This document shows positions 10,261-22,440 of a stretch of 64,000 nucleotides of DNA, in pieces (position 1 is the stretch's first letter; each line of letters opens with the position of its first letter). A model generated the notes under the pieces. The model had not been told where the DNA came from and made no database searches. It was given only the letters and a program-made list of their open reading frames with translations. A program made the translations under genes and the position numbers. Source of the stretch: Rehmannia glutinosa (taxonomy: Eukaryota; Streptophyta; Magnoliopsida; Lamiales; Orobanchaceae); NCBI GenBank assembly GCA_016081115.2, contig JABTTQ020003424.1:970725-1034724 (forward strand). Reading direction: 5' to 3'.

Positions 10261-13200
10261 GCCCTATTGAGTTTATAGGCTCGAAACCGGACATGATCCA
10301 TTTAAAACCTCCGAATAAAGACTGGATCTAAGTAAGTGTAACAACGCCACGAACAAAATAGGTGTCGATTTTATTATATAAAATCGAGTTTTTCTAGATT
10401 TATTTAGTTATGATGTGTTGAGGACTAAAATTTTTAATACTCGAAAGTTATAGGGCTATAGTTGTTATTGTTAGAAAGATAAAGGACCAAAATACTATTT
10501 AGCCATAAGGCAAAATTGTCGCGACTAAAACTCCAATTTTCAAAGATAAATGACTAAAAAGTACAACTACCTAAAGTTACAGGACCAATTCTCTAATTTT
10601 CCCTTTTTTAAAAAAATATTTGTAGTAGAGATGTCTCATACTCTCATACACATTAGTTAAAATACATTTTCAAGGATAAACATAAAAAGGGGATCGAACC
10701 CGACCAAAAACCATCCATTCCATAAAGTGTACCCTAACCGTCCTTAAGCAGTAAGATTAAGAGTGAAAAATTTGAGCAAAATTAACGATTTCATCCCTAA
10801 TTTGTTACGTACACACTTCCAATATCTGTCATTTCAAACTCTTTTGATTAGTTTCTCTTTTCTTCAAAGAGATGATTGTATTAGTCTATGATTGACGATT
10901 AATTCTAACAAAATTTTGTCTAATAGCCAGTTGAGAAATATAATTGTGTCTATTTCAACCATAAATTTAATGCCTAATCATTTAAAACTAAAACTTTTTA
11001 ATATGCCCATAGGGGCGAGGTTTATTTTTCCTTGACACTAATAGATATAAAGATTTTTATTTTTTCAGGGGACAAAAATTATAAAATTAGTAATTTTATA
11101 TATAAAAAGGTACTAATTATGAAAATTTTGAAGTCGAGGATGACGGTTGCCGCTGCAAGCCCCACCCCCAGCTCCGTTCCTGGTTAAAGGGTGAGAACAT
11201 TTTTGTGTAGGGAAATATATTTTGCAAGAATAATAGAGGCTTGTTTGCCATTTTAATTTATATAATATAATAGCTAAAATTAATATTTTAAAGTATTTTC
11301 AATTTTATATTGTTAAAACATTAAAAAACACGCATGACCTTATTTATGGGGTAAAAGGGAAAAAGGAAAAACACTTGGATTGTCACAAATTTTGTTTTTT
11401 CCTCCTTCCAGATTTTGTAGAATCAAACAAGGCCCATCCTGTTTTCCTTGGCAGACATTGTGCTGAATGTCGTAGTTGCATTCACATTGATCTTTCTCCA
11501 TTTGATATTTAGTTCATTTGAACCATAATACTATTCTTAAATGATTTCAAGAAAATGAGGTTTTAACGTGTAGCACACAAATATAATAAGTGAATTATTT
11601 AGGGTAACTTATTTGTATGGTCAAATGGCGTCTTCTTGGATAAGTAGTTTCAAGTTCGAATCTGATCATCATTCTCTCTGGGACATCTCATTTTCTCTTT
11701 CTCCTTGAAAAAATAAGGTGTAATGTTATAGGCTTAGAGCTCGTCCTCCATGGTACACCAGATGTATGGCATGCTTATGTATGGATTATTACAAGTAGAG
11801 ATGCCAAGTAAAAATCGCCTTATCCGAACTCTACCGTTGCCTAAAAGGCTAAGGATTAGAGCTAAAAAGCCCTCATGGTAGCTCTACAAAGCTAGGTTGG
11901 GCAAAGGCTGATTCTATAACTTTTTTTTTTTTGATGAAGATTCATAACCAAATCAAATACTAATATAATCTAATAAAAATTATGTAACAATAATGAGGTT
12001 TATTCTAAATAATTTTATGAATTAATAGAAAAACACCAATTATCTAAATGATTATCCACACATTACGAAATATATTTCAACTTTAATTGATTATTTCAAT
12101 TTTTTAATCACATTAACTTATTGTGTAATCATGACCAGTTATATATAAATTTTAAATTAGTATTTACTAAGTTGTTTATATATTACGAATAATTATCGGA
12201 CTTTTTTAGAGCCAAATCAAAAATCGATTTGATGATTTGCTAAGATTATAAGGTAATTGATAAATGAGACCAAATATTAGATTTAGTTGCATTATAGGTA
12301 TAATTTCTTAAAAAATATTGAAAAAAACCCTAAGCTCGGACCGAACATGGTCCTAGCGCTACCCGAGGCCAATTAGGGCTCGGCTAGTCCTTATGTTTAT
12401 AAGAGGCTATGAAATATATTCACGACCCTTAATTTTTTAGTGGCATGACTAAGGTTAGCTTGCAGGGATGGACTCATATGACAAGTGACATGTGTGTAAA
12501 AATGGATTGTCCATCAATTGAGATTATTGATCTATTCGAAGTACGAAGGCAGGGTAGCAATGTATGTTGGATCCTACTAATGTTTCAAGGGTTACAATTA
12601 ACCACAATTATCTATTTTCCATCAAGTTCCAATTTTGTTAATTTGTTTCTAATAATAATAACAACAATAATAATATTTTATGTTGGAAAAGAAAAGAAAA
12701 ATGGGAACATGACGAGATAGGCAGCCCCATGTGCTGTTGAGCCATATGTTAATATGTTATAATAATAACTTAAGTTGGATTGTTTTGGACCACTAGGAAT
12801 CGCTACTTCCATTCAAGTTTATCTTTGTAGATCCTACTTTGGAAGGATCGATTGTATGTTAATAGACTTTTCCGTAATATTGGTAACGATGCACACCCAT
12901 CGATTTATCTTGTTGGCGGTGATGAAAAAAGTCGATGTTCAATGTCAGAAAGATAGTCGGACGTAAGTTTGAAAATGAGTTATATAAAGAAAAGTTTATA
13001 TTTATAGTATTGATTTTATTCTCAAGCCCCACCCACCAAAATAAATAAATAAATAAAATAAAATAAAAATGTATTAGAAAAAAGGATAATGGCCTTGTAG
13101 GTCAAAACTCAAAAGCCAAGCAAATATAATTTAAAAACTACTGTATTGCTTTATGAGAAACAGTGGTCCAAAAAGCAAATATCTAATAAAGATCCCAAAA

Positions 13201-14229
13201 ACTTTTTAATGCCCACATGAAAGCCACAAATTCTATGACAATGACATCCTTCTTTATTTTAAACTTTTGTTCCTTTTGTTTGTCTATATTTATAATAGTA
13301 GTTTATTTATTTTTATTCATAAAATAATTAGAATTAATTGTTTAATATATTATTTTCATGTTGTGCTAGATTTTGACTAGTTAACTATTTGATTTGATAA
13401 AGACTTATCATGCTTGTAGCTTCATGTGCTAAACCTTTACATTTTTTGTTTTTATTCTTGGCTGAATTTTTAAATATTACAGTAACCTAAAATCATGCTT
13501 ATGAATAGCTATTTGTAAAGGGAATTTATATTGTGGAAATACTATTCATTTTACCATCTCCATAAAGTGAAATTTAATGTGGTTACTTTTTGGATACAAG
13601 AATGATCTCCTTATATCTAAATTAAATATTCTAGTGCAATCGACATTTTTTTAATGGTACTATCACTAATATAATATTAATATACAGTTAAACATATATT
13701 AAAATATTATAATAAAAGAATAAATATCAATTGCAATGGAGATCTTAGTACTTCAAATTACCAACATTATTAGGCATAGTCTAGCCGCCGTAGACCACAT
13801 CAATGAACTAATTGTGTTGCTTGTTTGGCTGAACTTATAAGCTTTTCAAGTATTTTGTAAGTTGTATATGAGTTTATGTACTATTAAAATTATTTGCCAA
13901 CTTTTTCGAATGAGCTTATAATATCTAAAAAAATTGTCTCTGACCATCTAAGCCTTTTCTTTTTAAAAAAGTAAGTCATATCAACTTATTTTTAAATAAA
14001 ATTTTATATAGTCAAACTCCTTTATTTTTGATAATTTTTTTATTATAAAACTGTCATTACTAATCTTCGGATCTCTATAATATCATTTTATCTAAATGTT
14101 GCACCCAACTCATCTCACAGGTGGCCCAAACCGACACTCATAACCACTATCCATCGCTCACTAGGCCCATTTGTCTCTTTCCCGTCTCTCGCAACCTTCA
14201 AAACTTCCCTACATTACTATTGATGTTGC
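10261..14229. other. Gene-free AT-rich intergenic region
   Basis: No coding region can be supported. It includes a stretch with 'aggactaaaa' and 'ttacaggaccaat' motifs (10420-10600) that looks like a diverged MITE, a possible minus-strand tRNA-like B box 'ggggatcgaacccgacc' (10690-10706) and small homopolymer and AATA-type runs (12650-12680, 13040-13070). A part near 13820-14060 has 'cttgtttggctgaacttataag', which resembles a degraded MITE end. Confidence 0.5.
11610..11722 (+). mobile_element. Possible tRNA-derived SINE
   Basis: 'tatggtcaaatggcgtcttc' resembles a pol III A box region and 'caagttcgaatctgatc' (about 11650-11666) a B box. A C/T-rich section ending in an A-rich tail (11705-11717) follows. 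Flanking target duplications are not clear, so the call is tentative. Confidence 0.4.
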
Positions 14230-14239
14230 GTTTGGATTG

Positions 14240-14862
14240 AAGAATTTGAATTTGAAGAGTGATGATATCCGAGCGAGCCGGGCAAAAATATGTCCATGTG
14301 GCCATTCGGTGATGATAACGTAAGCCATTCCCAAGATGACATGGGCGACCAGGATGGCGTGAGTAAAACGAGTTGATGATGTGGCATGAGCCGAGCCCGA
14401 TCCACTACGACCAAACAAAATCAAGCAAGTGCTTCACTCAACAAATCTCACACTAAGTAAATTCAACGCTCCAATGCGGGACAAGGTGCCACCGTCAACG
14501 AGTCGAGGGACAAGTCAACAAGTTTCTCTCAACACATGGCCAACATGCGCTCATGCACACCAGGGAGAAGACGCGTGTCCCACAATTATCCCCCTATTAT
14601 GCTTTATGTAATGATGATTAGCCCAATAATTGTATTAGTATAAATATATCTCATTTATTAGGAGAAAAAGGTGAGAAAAATCCTACTATATAACTTGCAA
14701 AATTCAAATTGTATGACTAAACCGACCAGACACGCTCCGCTTCTGGGTCTTCAATATATAAAAGCGAGAATCGATCACTTTTCGCATATTCCAAGTGTTT
14801 ATTTTATTTCCACGTCAAATATTTTAAGTACTTTGTTTCTTGATCCAAGAGGCACGTCAACA
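14240..14862 (+). repeat. Gypsy-type LTR remnant
   Basis: It shares blocks with 57850-58593: GATGATATCCGAGC near 14263, then TATAAATA (14640) followed by a 'catttattaggagaaaaagg' block and 'gagaaaaatcct', and a terminus in GTCAACA (14856-14862). The TATA box and this spacing mark the U3/R junction of an LTR. No element body is attached. The LTR superfamily is inferred from style only. Confidence 0.5.
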
Positions 14863-15386
14863 AAGAGCGATTTAAGAAAATAATTTTGAATGACTTTATA
14901 TCAAATGGATTTGAAATCCACAATAATGACTAAACAAATAACCTAAAATTGGTGCTCAAGTATTTGAAGTTTATTGAATTGTGGGATTATCCAAACAAAT
15001 TCAATGCATTTAGAATTATGTATTTGAAACTAAGAATATAGAATAAAAGAACTCCATCAATCTTTAATTTATTTTTTCCTACTTTGAATTAATTTGGGTT
15101 TCCTAAAATGGAACAACAGTATATTGATTCATGGACGTGAGGTAAAGCCCGTATTGCATTTAGGCTTTATCAATTTAAGGCCATAAGCTATGGCCCAAAT
15201 ATCTTAATGGATTTGATATCGAGCTAATAATAAATGAAATGATTGATCATGGTACAATATAGATGATTATTTGACCTTGGCCGCTGGGCCCTAGGTGTTA
15301 AATATTTGGCAGTTGATTGAAAAAAACTAGGCCCACATACCTCAAAAATTATATTAGGCTATCTCAAATATCATATGCAAACTTCT

Positions 15387-15422
<36 letters not shown>

Positions 15423-15649
15423 TGCTAAAGCCTAAATGACGTTTTAAGCTATAAATGCTCAATGTAATTATATATCTTCAAAATCCGGGAGTAAATATAA
15501 ATATTTAAATGAGAGTGAAGTTAATTGAGGCTTATTATTCTCTTTCTTTTCTCAAACCCCGTCGTTTTGCTCCTCTATTTTCTTCTTTTTTTTTCTTTCG
15601 TCACTCTCACCCTCATATGGAGGGAAGTAATTTCCAATATTTTTAGTCT
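14863..15649. other. Intergenic sequence with a long poly(A) tract
   Basis: No gene is seen. An uninterrupted run of about 30 adenines lies near 15388-15417, flanked on both sides by 'atcatatgc'-like sequence (15369-15380 and 15418-15425). This may be the tail of a retroposed sequence or a simple repeat. Confidence 0.5.
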
Positions 15650-16008
15650 TACTAAATTGGGCATTTTGAAAAAATGCCCCATTTTCACTAACTTTTTGGA
15701 AAAATATCACCCAACTTAAATCTTTTTAAATATACCCTTTCTCCCTTGTGAAATATCCAACATCCCTTTAGAATGAAAAGGACTCAAACTCATGTTTCTT
15801 CTCATTCTCACATTCCCTGACAAAAAAATAGGTTCTCTCTCGATGTCCCTCCGACTTGTGCTCAATTTTTGTCCCATTTTTCGGCCTCCTCGACGACCCG
15901 ACGACGACCATATTCTCGCATTCTCGACCATGTTGCCGACCATTATATGTACTATTTGATTATCGACTATGTTTTCGACAAAATTTTGACTATTAGTTCA
16001 ATTATATT

Positions 16009-16428
16009 TTGTTGTTTTGGTGTAAAACAGGGGACAAATGGCTCGTTCCAAATGAAATATCGTTTAAAGGCAAGCTCTCTTGCATGTATTGTTTCAATGT
16101 GATGGATGTTATTAAAGAGCGGTTAAATGGGGATAATATTGATAAATTTAAGATATCTTGCTTTAGAAATTTCGACGTTTGTAAAGACGAAAAGGGAGTT
16201 TGTTCTATTAGTTCGATACTTCCCACTATATACAAGATGGGAAATGTTTGGGCTAATGTAAAAACCACCCGAGGATGTCAATCTTGATTGGAAGATTTCG
16301 AGAATGGAGTACCCACCGCGTCAAACAAATGGTAGTGATTGTGGAGTGATAGACATTAAGTTCATGGAGTCATTGGCAACGGAAAAGAAGCGTGGTTGTA
16401 ATAGATCTTGGGATGTGCATCAAATTTA
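16009..16428 (+). pseudogene. Ulp1-like (C48) cysteine protease fragment in the MULE
   Basis: An open frame from 16009 to 16287 contains NEISFKGKLSCMYCFNVMDV and further C-rich sequence. After a frame change near 16285 the sequence reads MEYPPRQTNGSDCGVIDIKF (about 16299-16358), which is the catalytic-Cys block of Ulp1 SUMO-protease-like enzymes (Q-TNG-DCG). The histidine and aspartate blocks upstream are not identifiable, so only the C-terminal part remains. The stop is near 16426-16428. In these elements the gene is transposon cargo, not a host SUMO protease. Confidence 0.75.
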
Positions 16429-17089
16429 GACTTAGATTTTGTTTTGAGCTTTTTAATACTGAAGACATTGTTATTTATTAGTATGTTGCATGTGATTAAT
16501 ACTTTATTAAATTAGTAATTAAGCTAATATTGTATGAATGTGAACTTTATTGGAATAGTAATTATGTTAATATTATATGTATGTGAACTTATTAAACTTT
16601 TCACAAAGACACAATTGCATAAGGAAAAACAGACACTCAATAAATAAAATAATATATGTACAACTCAATTAACTTTACATTGGTAGGTCAATAATCTGTA
16701 CATTATCTTCATCCATTACAGGACAAAGTGCAATGAATCTTTACATTGGTAGGTCAACCAACTTATCATATCAATGTCCAAATCACCTCGACCCACTTTT
16801 ATGACCATATATGTCTTTTCTAATAATTGTGATAATTTCACATCCGATGGGACAACAACATGCTTTGTTTTGTTTCCCACGGAAAGACCAACGACGATTA
16901 TATCAATCGAACTCCCAAGTACCATCCCAAATAATTAGTATTGAGTATGAATTAAGACCTAAAATAATGCAAAGTAACCCATTAAAATCACAAATTCACA
17001 AATAATATGACCACACGCCCGACTACAAAACGATCGACATACCGACCGCATGCATAGACACACATACCACAATTACCGACCATAAAACG

Positions 17090-17420
17090 ACCATATACCG
17101 ACCACAAAACCAACTTTCCATTGTACATGATATTTTTTTCAACATATCACCTTAATTATGCAATTTCATATATAGCTTCCAAACCATTACATGTGCTAAA
17201 ATTAAAATAATTACAAATTACTCGGTCAGTAAAACCAACTACTTTGCATATTTTAATTGTTTACAAAACGGCCACATAACGACCACAAAACTAACTTTCT
17301 ATTGTACATGATATTTTTTACAACAAATCACCTTAATTCCGCAAATTCATTACATCATCGCCTTCCAAACCATTACATCTGCTAAAACTAAAATAATTAC
17401 TAATTATCCAATCAGAAACC
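17090..17420 (+). repeat. Two diverged direct copies inside the MULE
   Basis: 17095-17245 and 17278-17410 share 'gaccacaaaac', 'ttgtacatgatattttt', 'caccttaatt' and 'ttccaaaccattacat', followed by 'gctaaaa-taaaataatta'. Short 'accgacc' / 'cgaccacaaaacgacc' motifs precede the first copy (17000-17110). Confidence 0.7.
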
Positions 17421-17858
17421 AACTACATTGCATAATTTCGAACCTAAATCGGTGAAAATTAGCACAATCCAAACGAATTCTTGTAATTAGATGAAAACGA
17501 GCTCTTAGGAAAAAGTAGATTTGAAATGTTGCTCTTTTACAAACCTCTGCTCAAAATTTACCCCACTTTGCCGATATGAAAATGAGCTTTGAAAAATCCG
17601 TTGTCACGATCGAAAAATGAGACTTAGAAAGGTAGAGTGATATGCGAAGGATGTTGTGGGAATGAAGGAGGACGCCAAAGTTCTTCAAGCTGCGTGTGTG
17701 TGGGGAGGAAAAATGGGTTTGAGTTCTTTTCATTCTAAAGGGGTATGTTAGACATTTCACAGGGTGAAGAGGGTATAATTTAAAGGATTTATGTTTGAGG
17801 ACATTTTTCCAAAAAATTTGTAAAATGGGGGCATTTTTCCAAATTTCCATAATAAATT

Positions 17859-17945
17859 CGCCCAATAGGCGGCTATTATTTGTCTATAATGGACGACTAT
17901 TATTTATCCCCAATAGGTGGGTTATTATTTGTCCCTAATATGTGG
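17859..17945. repeat. Short tandem repeat (about 30-bp unit)
   Basis: Three imperfect units of the form 'caataggcggctattatttgt', 'taatggacgactattattta' and 'caataggtgggttattattt' follow the MULE right target duplication directly. Confidence 0.65.
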
Positions 17946-18366
17946 TTTTTTTCCCAATTAATAAGTATGTCCCATATATGATTTTGTTCGAGAAGATTGG
18001 ATGAGTTATTACCCGATGATATGTGATGTAAGTAATCATACATGACATAAGCGAGATCAAATTATTTGGTATGTGTGTTGTCCTATGCCTACGTTGGAAT
18101 GTTATGATATTATAGACCTATTGGATCTATTTAAATTTAGAAATTTTATTTTTGATCTATATATATTTATAATTTTGTAGGGCTTGCAATTATTTTTCAC
18201 TCGATGTAATCGGTTATAAGTTTCTTGTGATGAATGAATGGTATTCATTTTGATTCTAAAAAAGAAAGAGATAAGTTCTAGTATGATAGAGTGTCTATAT
18301 TGATTGAGCTTTTAAGCTCGCAAACTAGAACCTACTAATTTCAAGTTCTTAAGTCTTGTTAATTTG

Positions 18367-18518
18367 GGGGATCTAGTGTAGCACAAGTGGTCTAATGCTT
18401 AAGTTTTCAGGGTTTTCGCCTAGGTTCGATCCCCACAAGACCTACTCCCTATTAGGATTTCTCACCTCTTTCAAAATTGTACTAAAAAAGGTTCAAAAAA
18501 AAAAAATTGTACTAAAAA
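18367..18518 (+). mobile_element. tRNA-derived SINE with target duplication
   Basis: It starts GGGGATCTAGTGTAGCACAA (A-box region), has a B box AGGTTCGATCCCC at about 18422-18434 and ends in an A-rich tail. The flanks carry a 16-base target duplication, AAGTCTTGTTAATTTG (18351-18366) and AAGTCTTCTTAGTTTG (18519-18534), 14 of 16 matching. Internal pol III boxes, A tail and target duplication make the SINE call secure. Confidence 0.85.
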
Positions 18519-18619
18519 AAGTCTTCTTAGTTTGATCTTGTAGGCAGATAATGTGATTGCATGGGCATATCACATCTAATGTTGACAAACATGATGTAAC
18601 ATTTTCATGCATTGACGGT

Positions 18620-19310
18620 TAGGGATGGCAATTTCCTCCGAACCCGACGGAGGATCCGATACACCCACCCTAATGGAGGAGGGTATGGAGGGTAGTTTTG
18701 TACCCGATTAGATAAATGGGTACGTGGGTATGTGTATTTTCGGGTATGGGTATGGAGGTGGGTCTAGGTACATCCTACCCATACCCTACCCGATACCCGA
18801 TTAAATAATAATATTATATATATAATATATCTACATATATTTATTTATAATATTTTACATATATTTTTTATTTATACAACTCTATTTATTTATATTTAAA
18901 GAAAATGATTTTTCCCCAAGTCTCAACCAAAATCTACTACCCCACCGACACTTTTGTTTAATCCTTTTTAATATTTTGCTATATTTTTATAATATATAGT
19001 TCGCTAATTCTTATCTGTATTCTTTTTTCCTTATTGTTTCCTTAAGAATTTAGTAAATATCTATATTTTTATTTAAATAACTAAAATTTCTCTTTAAAAA
19101 AGAAATAACTTAAATTTGAAAAAATACAATTGTAGGTGGTAAGAGGGTATGGGTAGGGTATGAATACCCGATCCTCCGATGGGTATGGGGATGGATATGA
19201 AAACCGAATACCCGATGGGTATGGGTATGGGTATGGGTATGAATATAATAAATGGGTATGGGGATGGAGGATATAGAATCCTACCCAAATCCTACCCATT
19301 GCCATCCCTA
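18620..19310. mobile_element. hAT-type MITE (691 bp)
   Basis: Perfect 8-bp target duplications TTGACGGT lie at 18612-18619 and 19311-19318. The terminal inverted repeats are TAGGGATGGCAAT and ATTGCCATCCCTA. Both subterminal regions are arrays of the motif GGGTATGG / CCATACCC in opposite orientation (18680-18800 and 19140-19265), and the core is A/T-rich. There is no coding capacity; Tyr/Pro-rich minus-strand frames here are products of the motif array. Confidence 0.93.
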
Positions 19311-19539
19311 TTGACGGTTTACTAATTGTTCTAGAGTACTTAAATAGAATTAACAAAATATAAAGTTCTATCAATAATATACCCTTAGCAATAAATACTG
19401 CAGTACTATAAGTGAGGCTGAGAGTTTATTAAATGTCCAAGGCCACATTATTAATTTTGTAACGTAAATTCTAAATATTACATTGTACTTGTCTAAAAAT
19501 TATACACTCATCAACAATTAGTGAAGTACAAATGAACGC

Positions 19540-19637
19540 GAGAATCATATAGTGGCGCAGTGATTTAAGACTCTTTGTGCCCGGATAAGAGGTCGAGATT
19601 TGATTCCCACCATCTATGGACTTGTTAGGGGAAAAAA
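19540..19637 (+). mobile_element. Short tRNA-derived SINE (98 bp)
   Basis: 'agtggcgcagtgatttaaga' resembles an A box and 'ggtcgagatttgattccca' a B box, and the copy ends in a short A run. The 12-base target duplications are ACAAATGAACGC (19528-19539) and ACAAATGAGCGC (19638-19649), 11 of 12 matching. It is much shorter than the SINE at 18367 and different in sequence. Confidence 0.8.
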
Positions 19638-19649
19638 ACAAATGAGCGC

Positions 19650-20930
19650 ATTGAAACTTTATTAAATGTTCAAGGCTCAAATAGGTTAAAAATACTCACA
19701 TAAATTTTAATTGTAATATAAATTTCATTGAATATTATATTATATTCTATTAATTATTTATCATGTTTAACATTTCTATCTATAATAGTGGTGACGATGG
19801 TTCCGAAACCTTTGGTTACGGTTCCCAAAGTCGTCGTTTCGATTCTTCCAAAATGAGGAATCGGAATCAAATTCGCCTACACGGTTCCGTTGACCACAAT
19901 TTCAATTCCAGGTTTAGAACCCAATTTCCATTCCATTTAGCCACCCCTATATAAAATACACCCATAATTACAATTAAAGCAACACTAATATAAAATGACA
20001 CATCGAGAAAATGTTGCCACCTTTCAACTTTTCCAATCCCCCAAAAAATTGTTTCCACATCAGCTCTGAGTCCTTTTGTCCCATGCAAACACAACACCAA
20101 TTCTTGCTGCGTTTTTTCATTCTGCCTATTGGCACAAAAATTTATTCAAAATCCCATTAAAAAAATTCTTCCTCTATTTCAGTTTTACTCTGTTTTAATT
20201 GTTTATACAATGTTATAATGTAAATTTATCTTTGCAATAAATCGAGAAAAATTAAGGGAAAAAAGATTTTTTTTTTTTTTTTTAATTATAAAAAAGCAGT
20301 TTCTTTGATGAAACTCACTAAAGTTAATTAGGTTAACCCCAGCTGGGTTATGGTGGGAAATCTTCCTTTTTCTTTACATAATTTCTCTTATTTTAATAAA
20401 AAAAAATATTAACCTTCCTTGTTGCCTAATCTAGTGATTAAACTTTTGAATATTCACGCATTTTCTGGATTACTGCTGGCCAGAAAAGGGAAAAGTAAGA
20501 GTTAGAAGAAACCATGGCGGGTGGTTCTCGATCTCTGACACAAGACGATAATACCACATGAAATCGACCCGTAGTCACCGAGAGAAATGAAATCAAAACA
20601 CGAATACAGGAAAACGAACACGACATACACGAATGACACGATATACTACCGTTTGTGTTAAGACATAATTATCTTATATTTTACTTAATTTTTGATGTAT
20701 TTTGAACATAACCCAAAATGACCCAAAGTTAAATACGAACATAATCGATGACTGAATTGACACCCCTTCCGTTAGAATGATTTTAATTAGGGATCCTCAA
20801 ATAACAGTATTTTCATTATTAAATTTACATGTTGACCAAGTGCCACATGGCATGATTTTTTCCTTTTATAACTTATGATTTAACATTGTATAAACATGTC
20901 ATATATTGTCTTTATTTGTTTTAAACGATC
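19650..20930. other. Intergenic region with a hAT-like repeat fragment
   Basis: 19785-19960 carries 'ggttccgaaacc', 'gattcttccaaaatgaggaa' and 'ccatttagccacccctat', which match the nested repeat at 38690-39480 in style and wording, so it is a fragment of that family. The rest is A/T-rich with homopolymers, and no gene is supported. Confidence 0.5.
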
Positions 20931-21401
20931 TCTTTACTATCACGATCTGGGTTTTCGCTGGGTTCAATACCCAGCAAACCTAACATTTTTTGTGATTCCA
21001 GATCCAATTTTGATTTTGGGTCGACGTGTTTCCAATCTCATCCCCTTTAGGTAAAATTTCGACCTAAATTAATCATATTTAATTTGGAATTAATGTCGCT
21101 TTAATTAATTTATGCATTGTTAGAACATTTCAAGTTTTGTTGTGTATATAATTTTATATAAATTTGTTTCTGTGTTTAATTTAAATTATTTGACTTAATG
21201 ATGTGTTTGTTGATGATGATGCTGATATTGATTTTATTCTAAAAGGGGGTCCCAAGAATGGACGGTGGGAAAATTCCATGATCATCCTTTCCAGTTTTTT
21301 GTTGCCCCTGTCCATTTCTTTGAGGTAATTAACAAAATCACTTAATTTCAATAGAATTTGAATTTAATATCTTCACAAATTGCTTATGAGGTAGCTTTCA
21401 A

Positions 21402-21715
21402 TCAGTATTCTAAAAAGGCGCGACATGCGGGCAAAGATCTGTCCCAGGTGGGGCAAGCGGGGTTAGACAAGACTGCAGCGCCAATGCCTGTCGGAAGAAA
21501 AACTAGGCGAAAAAGGAAGTTTAGCGCCTGGCGTGAATAGACAAGACCTAGGTGGGGCCTAATCGGAAGAAAAACGTGGGTGATCAAGGAGAGTAAAGAC
21601 CCAGGCGGGGTTAGACATGACCTGCGGCCTAATCTGTCGGAAGAAAAACGTGGCGAACAAGGGAGTTTAGCGCAGGCGGGGCCTAATCGGGGCTAGACGG
21701 ATACTTTTAGAACAA
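21402..21715. mobile_element. Mutator-type MITE, GC-rich 'GCCTAGGCG' family
   Basis: The ends read TATTCTAAAAAGGCG on the left and CATTGTTCTAAAAG (complement) on the right. The interior repeats 'ggcggggttagac', 'cggaagaaaaac' and 'gggcctaatcgg'. The same end sequences occur at 28401-29215 and 36713-36840, both with clearer 9-bp target duplications. Confidence 0.6.
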
Positions 21716-22344
21716 TGTTTTCAATGTAGTTTGACAAATGTTTAAATGATAATGTTGTGTTATTTATTGTACTTGTATTACTCTCAACCTAAATGTTTTA
21801 TTTATTGATATTTTATATAAACTGAAAAAATAACAGGGAATATTATTTGATCCTCTCCAGGTGTTAATTAGCATCTGGTGACACTTTTAAATTTGTGTGA
21901 TAAACAATTTAGTACTTAATCATTTAGTTGACCTGGAAAATTCTGGCTAAATTAAACAAAAATAAAGGTTTGGAGAGTTCTGGAGAATTATTTGTTGTCT
22001 AGAACATGCACTGTGTATTCTTTGACAGCAAATAAGAAATATGGGGTTGGAATATTGGTCTGTCCATATAAAATAAAACTATCCATGTGAAATATTGACT
22101 TGATTATTTAATTTGTCCACAAAAAATTATTTTCTTGGAAAAATTCTGTAGGCAATTAAGGCAAGTCCCATCTTATGTAAGTAAAAATGCTCTTAATCTA
22201 TCTTTATTGAATTCTTGATTGTTTTCCTTTTATTGTTTCCTTTTTTGTTATGAGGAAGTTGATGTTCTTTATATAGAATAATTTTGGAGATAATTTAATT
22301 CTTGTTCAAGTAATTTGGGTTTACATTTTTTGTTCTTCTTGTGA

Positions 22345-22440
22345 GTACTGCGAGAGGGGATGGTTGATGAGAATTGAACCACAAACCTCGACGATCGACT
22401 TGAGAATCTTAACCATTCGACCACTATCCGATTTTTCATG
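22345..22440 (-). mobile_element. Minus-strand tRNA-derived SINE fragment
   Basis: On the minus strand it reads GATAGTGGTCGAATGGTTAA (A box) and then GTGGTTCAATTCTC (B box). The same family occurs at 52265-52350. No full cloverleaf can be drawn, so it is a SINE remnant and not a functional tRNA gene. Confidence 0.55.

Larger units (their letters stand above)
15659..17849. mobile_element. Mutator-like element with long TIRs and a Ulp1 protease remnant
   Basis: Terminal inverted repeats of about 170 bp are seen: 15659-15830 against 17680-17849, sharing 'ggaaaaatgcccc', 'tttagaatgaaaag' and 'actcaaac'. The outermost 22 bases match at 18 positions. The flanks carry a 9-bp target duplication, TACTAAATT (15650-15658) and TAATAAATT (17850-17858), 8 of 9 matching. 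Both features are diagnostic of Mutator superfamily insertions. The interior holds a Ulp1/C48 peptidase remnant and a diverged internal direct repeat, and no transposase is recognisable. It resembles Kaonashi (KI-MULE)-type elements that carry Ulp1-like genes. Confidence 0.88.

Noticed and set aside
19081..19374. Tyr/Pro-rich minus-strand frames
   Set aside because: They are translations of the CCATACCC array at the end of the hAT MITE.
22345..22440. Minus-strand tRNA gene candidate
   Set aside because: A and B boxes are present, but there is no acceptor-stem pairing, and a second dispersed copy at 52265 indicates a SINE.
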